Positions 1 to 5,397 of a stretch of DNA of 12,641 bases are shown piece by piece. The DNA is from JAWXBM01 sp034440115. Lineage in GTDB: Bacteria; Pseudomonadota; Gammaproteobacteria; Xanthomonadales; SZUA-36. The first letter of the stretch is position 1. Every line of letters starts with the position of its first letter. The DNA is taken from NCBI GenBank assembly GCA_034440115.1, contig JAWXBM010000045.1, forward strand, positions 1-12,641. The letters are read 5' to 3'. The notes below the pieces were generated by a model. It searched no databases. It was given only the letters and a program-made list of their open reading frames with translations, and was not told the DNA's origin. Made by a program: the position numbers and the translations under genes.

Positions 1-529
1 ACGTGGGGTCGATGACGTAGAAACCACCATTGAAATTACCCGGAAGGGTCTCGAAGGCGGTACGTTGATCGTCGTGGGTCCGGTGGTGACAGATGATTGC
101 ATCGGGCTGGTGTTGACCCGCCTCGGCGAAGATCCTACGCAGGACATGCAGCGGTGGGTTGGGCCCGTCCACCAGTTTACCTGCCACGGGTGCCCGAATC
201 GTCTCAAGCGGTGGTCTGGTGAAAAAGGCCAAATCCACATCCGTCAGCACCACCCGTGATGTGCTCGGGAATGCGGTCTCCAGCTGCCGGATTTTGTTCG
301 TGTGCGGGTGCCCACGATGAAAAGGTTCGACTGCATGGGTATGCACTTCCAGCGTCTTCACAAGTGCCGCCAAATGTGGCGGCAGCTCGCAAACGTGATG
401 CAGATGAACCTGGGAGGCACGGACGCCAACCACCTCGAACAGAGTCGCCAGCCACGGAATCAGGCTCGACCAGATTGCTGGCGTGTCGTCGACAACGCAG
501 GACCACGCGATGTCTGCTTGTTCACTCAC
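1..529 (-). CDS. Glycosyltransferase-like protein with DVD motif (partial, C-terminus beyond window)
   Basis: Reading the minus strand from a GTG at 529-527 gives 176 uninterrupted codons to the window edge. The GTG overlaps the TGA of the upstream propeller gene (GTGA, 4 bases), which fixes the start and suggests translational coupling. Visible features are VVLTDVDLAFF at about residues 93-103, with a DVD (DxD-type metal/nucleotide-sugar motif) at 97-99, then GKLVDGPNPP at 118-126 and GNFNGGFYVI at 164-173. A strand ending in a DxD followed by an NGGF segment is the usual layout of GT-A fold glycosyltransferases. The family and sugar are not recognised. Neighbouring sulfotransferase genes fit a role in glycan or other surface modification, but that is inference. 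The fold call rests on motifs only. Confidence 0.6.
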   Translation of the reverse strand, partial: MSEQADIAWSCVVDDTPAIWSSLIPWLATLFEVVGVRASQVHLHHVCELPPHLAALVKTLEVHTHAVEPFHRGHPHTNKIRQLETAFPSTSRVVLTDVDLAFFTRPPLETIRAPVAGKLVDGPNPPLHVLRRIFAEAGQHQPDAIICHHRTHDDQRTAFETLPGNFNGGFYVIDPT

Positions 530-1506
530 GAGAGCAGCGGAGAAATCTTGAAAAAAAGAAGCATCTGGTTCTGACATGTGGTGGCTAACACGCGCCCGGT
601 CGGATCGATGTCCAGGCCTTTGACTCCTCCTTCGAGTGCCCGGTACTGCTCCGGCGTGTTGTCCTGAGTCTTCTTGAAGATTGCCTGCTCCACGGCGTCG
701 CGACTCAGCGTGCTCGTGTCCTGATCAAGGTCCCAGGCACCAGCGGTGCAGAAAACGTGAAGCTGTTGCCCGCCGGCATCCGCGACGATCAGTCGTCTGC
801 CATCGTGGTCGAAACATAGCCCATGGGGGAAATGCAAGCCCGGGTCACGCAGTACACACGACAGCTCGCCGGTTTCCAGCCCGTAAACCACAACGCGATT
901 GTGGTCGTGATCGCTGATGGCCATCCACCGTTCATCCCGACTCACGGCGACACCATCGGGTATTTCGAGCCCATGCTGTGCCAGTACTTCATCGCTGTGG
1001 ACGGCAACGGCGCCGTTTTCGACCGAGAACCGGTGGGCCGAGACAGTGCTCATGTTGTTGCAGCACACAAAAATTCGGTTGCCGAACACCCGGACTGAGC
1101 CGGGGCCGCACATGACGAAGCGGCCGCGTAATTTTCTGGTCTGCCCGGTCGCTCCGAAGTGCGCCGACTTCCAGCGCAGCAGCAGGTCGAGCTCCATGTC
1201 GGCGGTCCATTGATCGGTCGCGGGGATGCGGTAGAATGCGAGGCCCGCGCGCCGGTTGGCCACGACGAGGGTATGGCTGTCCAAGAAGTCGACACCGTGC
1301 GGGGTGAGGAGGCTCTCCGACTTGAATCGAATGCAGTTTCTGATCTCGATGGGTCGGGCGAGAATATCCAGATCGAATAGCAAAATGCTGCCGTCAGTTG
1401 CAACTGCGGCCAGTATCTTACCGTCTGGGGAGAATTTTACGTCTTCCGTGCGCAGAGTGGCTGGGAGCGTGCAGGCAGCCTCCGTGTGGGCGATTGGGTC
1501 AAGCAC
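526..1506 (-). CDS. Six-bladed NHL/SMP-30-like beta-propeller protein
   Basis: A 326-residue protein with no signal peptide or membrane segment, so probably cytoplasmic. Six repeated blades can be read: KFSPDGKILA..ILLFD near 24, PHGVDFLDSHTLVVAN near 69, GSVRVFGNRIFVCCNN near 136, IPDGVAVSRDERWMAISD near 184, FPHGLCFDHDGRRLIVAD near 227 and VKGLDIDPTGRVLATT near 292. The PxGVxxxxxxxxxVxD pattern is typical of NHL, SMP-30 and lactonase-type propellers. These act either as enzymes on sugar lactones or as binding scaffolds, and no catalytic set could be assigned. The start is the only plausible one: GTG at 1506-1504, with an in-frame TGA seven codons upstream and no clear Shine-Dalgarno. The stop overlaps the next gene's GTG, so the two form an operon. 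Confidence 0.7.
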   Translation of the reverse strand: MLDPIAHTEAACTLPATLRTEDVKFSPDGKILAAVATDGSILLFDLDILARPIEIRNCIRFKSESLLTPHGVDFLDSHTLVVANRRAGLAFYRIPATDQWTADMELDLLLRWKSAHFGATGQTRKLRGRFVMCGPGSVRVFGNRIFVCCNNMSTVSAHRFSVENGAVAVHSDEVLAQHGLEIPDGVAVSRDERWMAISDHDHNRVVVYGLETGELSCVLRDPGLHFPHGLCFDHDGRRLIVADAGGQQLHVFCTAGAWDLDQDTSTLSRDAVEQAIFKKTQDNTPEQYRALEGGVKGLDIDPTGRVLATTCQNQMLLFFKISPLLS

Positions 1507-1632
1507 GATGTGCGGTATGGAGAATCAGCAGGGTTTCGTGCAAACGAGGGCGTGGGCGAAAGGATGTTTTTGAGGACATAGCTGCGCTCCAATGAGTCTT
1601 ATGTGCCAGCGAAATTCATGCGGAAAGCTAGA

Positions 1633-1654
1633 GGCGTGCCCCTGGCGTGCCCCT
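1633..1654. repeat. Tandem 11-bp repeat GGCGTGCCCCT x2
   Basis: Two perfect head-to-tail copies of GGCGTGCCCCT lie about 130 bp upstream of the propeller gene's start. A paired direct repeat this close upstream could be a regulator binding site, but nothing else in the sequence supports that. Confidence 0.4.
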
Positions 1655-1716
1655 CTTGGAGAAAAATAGCACATATGTCTTTGTGTGGCAGTATTAAGTT
1701 CTTTCCTGCATGTGGG

Positions 1717-1743
1717 TTTACTCTGTCCCTTTACTCTGACCCC
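1717..1743. repeat. Tandem TTTACTCTG(T/A)CCC units
   Basis: TTTACTCTGTCCC (1717-1729) is followed directly by TTTACTCTGACCCC (1730-1743), ending four bases before the sulfotransferase stop codon. Read on the minus strand this is GGGGTCAGAGTAAA-GGGACAGAGTAAA. The pattern resembles short repeated units often seen near IS200/REP-type transposases; that link is from memory. The motif (T)CTCTGACCCCA recurs near 10630, also just after a minus-strand gene. Confidence 0.45.
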
Positions 1744-1747
1744 ATCA

Positions 1748-2404
1748 TTACAGCATTTCATAGGCCCCCAGGCTGAAATCCCTGGCATAGATCATATTGA
1801 CGCGGTCCAGCATTTTTCGGTCATAGTATTCCTCGATGTTTCTTTCCCCAGGTGTTTGAATCATCTCGGTTTGCAAGCCATGACGCTTTAGCAAGCGGGC
1901 AAAATCATCTTTGAACTGCTCGAACCTCAACAACTCGTTTACTACCAGCTTACCGCTGCGATCGCAGACGTATTGATGCTGTGGACGAACATGTATGAGG
2001 AAGTTCGCTTGGTGTTGGTTGGCGTTTCTAATAAGGTCCCGCCAATGATTATCGATCTCAAGTGGTAAAGCGAAAACCAATTCTTCGAAAGAATCAAAAT
2101 ACCGGTGAGGACCGCCATTTTGAAATACTAATTGACGCCAAAGGAATTCTGAAACAAGCCTGAAGTAAGGGTTGCGAATTACCGCAAACGAATAGAAAAT
2201 TTTGAACTCACCTGTAAAGTTGAGAAGCTCAAGCATGGAGAGGTGTTGAAGCTCATACCATCTTCGATGCAGGTATTCCTGCCCTAACCAGGACTCTTTC
2301 CCCCAAACCATGTCGTCAATGGAGTGGAAAAAACGTTCAATCGCTGTTCCACCTGTCTTGGGAATATGAATATGAACCAGCTTGGAACGATGATATACAG
2401 GCAT
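1748..2404 (-). CDS. Sulfotransferase, family-2-like
   Basis: A 218-residue soluble protein with the signatures of PAPS-dependent sulfotransferases. The 5'-phosphosulfate loop is HIPKTGGT at residues 13-20, the 3'-phosphate-binding segment is VIRNPYFRLVSEF at 75-87, RPQHQYV follows at 140-146, and the C-terminal helix IYARDFSLGAYEM at 205-217 is typical of the Sulfotransfer_2 family. Such enzymes transfer sulfate from PAPS to hydroxyl groups, usually of glycans. The acceptor cannot be told here. Length is normal for a compact member and all motifs are intact. The start ATG (2404-2402) has only a weak GCGGGA upstream. It lies upstream of the propeller and glycosyltransferase genes on the same strand, and a divergent second sulfotransferase-like gene begins 76 bp away. 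Confidence 0.85.
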   Translation of the reverse strand: MPVYHRSKLVHIHIPKTGGTAIERFFHSIDDMVWGKESWLGQEYLHRRWYELQHLSMLELLNFTGEFKIFYSFAVIRNPYFRLVSEFLWRQLVFQNGGPHRYFDSFEELVFALPLEIDNHWRDLIRNANQHQANFLIHVRPQHQYVCDRSGKLVVNELLRFEQFKDDFARLLKRHGLQTEMIQTPGERNIEEYYDRKMLDRVNMIYARDFSLGAYEML

Positions 2405-2444
2405 CGATTAAATCCCGCTAAAATCTCAGGTATGCATGCTATCC

Positions 2445-2466
2445 TGATGAGCATTAAGACTCATCA
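2445..2466. promoter_or_regulatory. Inverted repeat in divergent promoter region
   Basis: TGATGAG (2445-2451) and CTCATCA (2460-2466) form a perfect 7-bp inverted repeat around an 8-base spacer. It sits between the divergent starts of the two sulfotransferase-like genes, 15 bp before the plus-strand ATG. The position suits a shared operator; a transcript hairpin near the plus-strand start is the alternative. Confidence 0.4.
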
Positions 2467-2480
2467 ATATATTCATATTC

Positions 2481-3014
2481 ATGGTCAAATACGTGCAGTT
2501 ATTCGGCGAGCGGTGTTCAGGTACGAATTTTGTCGCCAGCCTTATCCAGAGGCATGATTGGATACGTTCAATTCATGCCAGGCCCTATCATGCTGGCAAT
2601 CATTGGGGGCTGGGCCTGACTGAATTTCTTCGCAAGCCCTGGCTTTCATTCGAAACCTCAAGAGTTAATCCCGATTGGCCGGAAAGAAGTGATGGGTACT
2701 GGTTTATTGAAGAAGCAAAAAACATACTGAGATTGAGAAATGAAAAGGTCACACACCTGCTCAATCTGCAGGGTGTGGTTGAAAATGTGTATTACGTCAA
2801 CTACGAAATCATCAGGGATCACAATCACCTGCTTCAAAAAATTGCCAGCCAATACCGCATCAAGCTGAAACACTCAAATATCGTGGCTGAGCGGAGGTAC
2901 TTTGGTGCTCCCCAAGACACTGAGTTTTCAAAACCAAAGTATCAGCCAATTTCCAATGGTGATTTGAAGTTTATTCGCAGTGAACTCAATTGGGAGACCG
3001 AAGGCCGCATTTGA
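2481..3014 (+). CDS. Sulfotransferase-like P-loop protein, apparently internally deleted
   Basis: A 177-residue protein beginning with GERCSGTNF at about residues 9-17, the P-loop (PAPS 5'-phosphosulfate site) variant GERxSGTN of sulfotransferases found in polysaccharide loci. Further on, HARPYHAGNHW near 32-42, LTEFLRKPW near 46-54 and a NILRLRNEK segment near 81-89 match the later part of that family. What is missing lies between the P-loop helix (ending LIQR) and DWIRSIHARP. Family members normally have about 40-60 residues there, including the VRxPY 3'-phosphate-binding motif. That comparison is from memory. If right, the protein is a deletion derivative and probably inactive. The reading frame is intact. 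The start is ATG 2481 with no strong Shine-Dalgarno. Confidence 0.6.
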   Translation: MVKYVQLFGERCSGTNFVASLIQRHDWIRSIHARPYHAGNHWGLGLTEFLRKPWLSFETSRVNPDWPERSDGYWFIEEAKNILRLRNEKVTHLLNLQGVVENVYYVNYEIIRDHNHLLQKIASQYRIKLKHSNIVAERRYFGAPQDTEFSKPKYQPISNGDLKFIRSELNWETEGRI

Positions 3015-3389
3015 TACGCCAGCGAAGATTATGAGGGCCCATGATCTGCAGCGAGACCTGTCACTTTCGCGGTGTTTCACACCCATTCTTGCCACAGGGT
3101 CGAAGAACCCTACACCGCCCTTGGTCAGGAGCAGTCAGGCTGTCAGTTAAGCACCAGGTCTGGGTGTGGCGAAGCTCGGCAATCCGGCCTTCATTTGTTC
3201 TGCGGCCTGTTCTTTGGGCTGCCCGTTCAAAGATTGCCGGCAGGCAGCGCCATTGATGCAGAACACAAGAAAAATTGCAGCGAGCAGCAATTGCCGGATG
3301 GATGTTTCTGCAAGAGTCATAGAATCAAAGACCGCCGAAGGCAGCCAAATCATTCAGTAAGTAAATTCAAACGCTGTGGTAACGGCAGG
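3015..3389. other. Intergenic region between convergent genes
   Basis: This 375-bp region separates the plus-strand sulfotransferase-like gene from the minus-strand yajQ. Its only coding candidate is a short secreted or lipoprotein-like frame on the minus strand (3147-3320). No strong terminator was found; the best hairpin is a 5-bp AGGGT/ACCCT stem near 3100. Longer plus-strand frames here are antisense shadows of yajQ. Confidence 0.5.
3147..3320 (-). CDS. Possible small secreted or lipoprotein-like peptide
   Basis: Starting at an internal ATG (3320-3318), a 57-residue frame reads a short N-terminus, a hydrophobic run LLLAAIFLVFC, then NGAAC at about residues 23-27, which resembles a degenerate lipobox, and a polar tail rich in Gln, Lys and Pro. 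A longer version starts at ATG 3353. There is no good Shine-Dalgarno for either start. It lies about 70 bp downstream of yajQ on the same strand. It is not recognised, and a chance open frame remains quite possible. Confidence 0.25.
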   Translation of the reverse strand: MTLAETSIRQLLLAAIFLVFCINGAACRQSLNGQPKEQAAEQMKAGLPSFATPRPGA

Positions 3390-3872
3390 TCAATCACGGA
3401 AATTCTTGAACTGCAGCGGCAGGCCGATATCGGCATCGCGCAAAAACGCGATCACTTCCTGCAAGTCATCGCGTTTCTTGCCGGTAACGCGCAGCTGATC
3501 GCCCTGTATGGCGGTTTGTACTTTCAACTTCTGGTCTTTAATCATCTTTACCAGCTTACGTGCATCATCCGATTGTATGCCTTCGCGTACGGTAATGGTT
3601 TGGGTAGCGGTTTTGGCCTGAATCACCGGTTCGGATTTATCCAGCGCAATGATATCGATGCCGCGTTTCACCAGCTTGCCGCAAAGGATGTCGTACATTT
3701 GCTGTAACTGGAATTCTGAGCCGGATTGCAGTTTGATCGCCTGGTCATCCAGTTCAAACTCCGAATCCGTGCCCTTGAAATCGAAACGGGTAGTCACTTC
3801 ACGATTGGCCTGATCAATGGCGTTGGACAACTCGTGACTGTCGACTTCTGAAACCACATCAAACGAAGGCAT
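3390..3872 (-). CDS. yajQ: YajQ family nucleotide-binding protein
   Basis: A 160-residue protein that matches YajQ end to end: MPSFDVVSEVD at the start, NREVTTRFDFKGT at about 23-35, the long middle segment with KLVKRGIDI, and QGDQLRVTGKKRDDLQ near 123-138. Length is the family standard. YajQ proteins have a tandem ferredoxin-like fold. Members in Xanthomonas and Pseudomonas bind cyclic di-GMP and affect transcription, while others bind nucleotides or tRNA. The start ATG (3872-3870) is preceded by AAGGAGTT, a strong Shine-Dalgarno, in the 47-bp gap after the upstream Pycsar-effector-like gene. Both genes point the same way, so co-transcription is likely. The protein is cytoplasmic. Confidence 0.95.
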   Translation of the reverse strand: MPSFDVVSEVDSHELSNAIDQANREVTTRFDFKGTDSEFELDDQAIKLQSGSEFQLQQMYDILCGKLVKRGIDIIALDKSEPVIQAKTATQTITVREGIQSDDARKLVKMIKDQKLKVQTAIQGDQLRVTGKKRDDLQEVIAFLRDADIGLPLQFKNFRD

Positions 3873-3919
3873 TACTAACTCCTTTAATCAAACCAGGGTG
3901 ATCACAGCAACGGAATTCT

Positions 3920-4633
3920 TCAGGGCGAGCGCAGCGCCAGCCAGATAAACACTACCAGAAAAGAAGCTACCCCCAATGAGAGCGCAATCATAAAACTGGT
4001 ATAGGCCACCTGTAACAAGGCGAATTTCTTGTTCAGCACGCTGCCGAGACTGTGAATGTTGCGCATCATGGTGTCGTAAATCAGCGGCTTGTCTTGCATC
4101 AGCTCTTCCAGGCCAATGACAAAATCACTTTCAGCCATATTGGCGAAATTGCCAAAAAACAGAATATTGCCTTTGCTGTTTTTGAGGTCAGAGAGGGTAA
4201 TCGGATCGTGGCTGACCCGCGGGCGGGCGGCCAGGATAGCGAAAATCATCGATATCAGGCTGCCAACCAGCAACAAAATTGTCGGTAGTAACAACCACGG
4301 GTTGGAATCCAGCTTGGGAGCCACCGAGGCGAGAATGATGGACATGATGATGCCGTTGATACTGATCATCATGTTGGCTTTATTGTCAGCCAGGCTGGTC
4401 AGGTCCATCTGCACCCGGTAGGAACTTTTGAACAGCGTTTCAATGCCGCGTGAAGTGCCGGGTGTTTTGACCGGAGTGACCGGAGCGGCATCGGGCACAA
4501 CCGGCGTACCATCTGCAGCAACGACAGCCCCAACGATGGCTTGATTGTCTGCTTCAATCAGTTTGATGGCCTTTTCCAGGTCAGCTTGGGCTTTATGCAG
4601 CTGGTTCTCAGCTTCTTTCAGTTCGTTTGACAT
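3920..4633 (-). CDS. Pycsar-effector-family (PycTM / DUF5706-like) membrane protein
   Basis: A 237-residue protein. Residues 1-30 form a charged, probably coiled-coil helix, followed by an Ala/Pro/Val-rich linker (35-60). The signature SYRxQMDLTSLADNKANMM begins near residue 71 and leads into transmembrane helix 1 (about 88-105). Helix 2 is about 112-136, then a soluble loop contains GNILFFGNFANM (155-166), and NKKFALLQVAYTSFM leads into helix 3 (about 210-233). The ADNKAN...SIN helix, LFFGNF and VLNKKFALLxxxYTxFM match the family named for the Pycsar anti-phage effector PycTM, which is thought to damage the membrane when cCMP or cUMP accumulates. No uridylate or cytidylate cyclase lies within the window, so a defence role is unproven. 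It is upstream of, and probably co-transcribed with, yajQ. The start ATG has a weak GAGAG. Confidence 0.75.
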   Translation of the reverse strand: MSNELKEAENQLHKAQADLEKAIKLIEADNQAIVGAVVAADGTPVVPDAAPVTPVKTPGTSRGIETLFKSSYRVQMDLTSLADNKANMMISINGIIMSIILASVAPKLDSNPWLLLPTILLLVGSLISMIFAILAARPRVSHDPITLSDLKNSKGNILFFGNFANMAESDFVIGLEELMQDKPLIYDTMMRNIHSLGSVLNKKFALLQVAYTSFMIALSLGVASFLVVFIWLALRSP

Positions 4634-4858
4634 GTCTCTCGCCCGTCATTCGCATGGATTGTTGACGCGTCCAATTATCATAGCTTATTCAAAGCCATTC
4701 GCATGCACCGGTTGAACGCTTTTCGTTTATTTGCCTGCCTGGGAATAAGCACTGCAAATTTTATATCAGCTTCATGGCAAAATGAGCACTGTGAATCAGT
4801 CCGGCAGCCTGGCGGTTACCGCTTATGATTTGATCATTTACAGTCTTTGGAGAAAATA
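4634..4858. promoter_or_regulatory. Divergent promoter region
   Basis: This 225-bp gap separates divergently transcribed genes. On the minus strand CTATGATAAT (around 4676-4685) is a good -10-like element for the Pycsar-effector-like gene, but no matching -35 stands out. On the plus side a 25-codon frame (4782-4859) ends at the start codon of the DUF1993 gene. Confidence 0.35.
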
Positions 4859-4859
4859 G
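4782..4859 (+). CDS. Possible 25-codon leader peptide coupled to the DUF1993 gene
   Basis: ATG at 4782 opens a frame of 25 codons beginning MSTVNQSGS and ending with TAG at 4857-4859. The last base of the TAG is the first base of the GTG start of the next gene, and the next gene's GGAG Shine-Dalgarno lies inside its final codons. This geometry would allow translational coupling. The peptide is not recognised, its own ribosome site is weak, and it may be chance. Confidence 0.25.
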   Translation: MSTVNQSGSLAVTAYDLIIYSLWRK

Positions 4860-5392
4860 TGACCATTTCCCTTTATGACGCTTCGGTAGGTTCTTACCTG
4901 CAAATACTGCCTGCGGTTAGCGCCTTGCTCGGTAAAGCGGCAGAACACTTCAATGCGCAAGGCGTAAGCCTTGACGAGCTGACCGATGCCAGATTGCATC
5001 CCGAGATGTTGCCTTTGCGGTTCCAGATCGCATCGGTGGCACACCATTCCATTGGCACTATTGAAAGCATGCATAGTGGCACTTTCAGCCCGCCACCCTA
5101 TGACGCGAAGATGGATTTCGCCGGCATGCAAGCCAGGCTAAAACAAGCGCAGGATGATTTGACGGCGCTCAGTGCCGACGAAATCAACGCCCTGGCCGGT
5201 AAGCCCATGGAGTTCGTGATGGGTGACTTGCGCCTGCCGTTCAGCACGGAAAATTTCGTGCTCAGCTTTTCCCTGCCTAATTTCAATTTCCATGCAACCA
5301 CCGCTTACGACATTCTGCGCCACAAGGGCTTGCCGCTGAGCAAGCGTGATTATTTGGGCAAGCTGCGTATCACCCGCGAATCCAGAGGCTGA
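4859..5392 (+). CDS. DUF1993 family protein (DinB/YfiT-like helical bundle)
   Basis: A soluble protein of 177 residues. GTG at 4859 is chosen as the start because GGAG (4849-4852) sits six bases upstream and the resulting N-terminus, MTISLYDASV, matches the family's usual MTIS-type start; a TTG at 4847 would include the Shine-Dalgarno itself. Family landmarks are LTDARLHPEMLPL near 41-53, QIASVAHHS near 56-64, and the C-terminal LPNFNFHATTAYDILRHKG (about 142-160) followed by KRDYLGKL. DUF1993 proteins are small helical-bundle proteins of unknown function related in fold to DinB-like proteins. It is followed after five bases by the DUF885 gene, so the two are an operon. Confidence 0.85.
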   Translation: MTISLYDASVGSYLQILPAVSALLGKAAEHFNAQGVSLDELTDARLHPEMLPLRFQIASVAHHSIGTIESMHSGTFSPPPYDAKMDFAGMQARLKQAQDDLTALSADEINALAGKPMEFVMGDLRLPFSTENFVLSFSLPNFNFHATTAYDILRHKGLPLSKRDYLGKLRITRESRG

Positions 5393-5397
5393 GGCAC

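Larger units (their letters stand above)
1507..1747. other. Intergenic region upstream of the propeller operon
   Basis: This 241-bp stretch lies between two minus-strand genes. It holds a perfect tandem duplication of GGCGTGCCCCT (1633-1643 and 1644-1654) and a pair of TTTACTCTG(T/A)CCC units (1717-1743). An open frame on the minus strand across it (1525-1788) has no recognisable protein character. A promoter for the propeller gene should lie here, but no convincing -35/-10 pair was found. Confidence 0.5.

Noticed and set aside
204..506. 100-codon minus-strand open frame with an ATG-like start
   Set aside because: It is a shadow of the GTG-started glycosyltransferase-like frame, which has a DVD motif and a GTGA overlap with the upstream gene.
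1525..1788. 87-codon minus-strand open frame between the sulfotransferase and propeller genes
   Set aside because: It crosses the sulfotransferase end and repeat units, has odd composition, and shows no domain or ribosome site.
3072..3707. 211-codon plus-strand open frame
   Set aside because: Most of it is antisense to yajQ, which is unmistakable; the protein has no recognisable domain.
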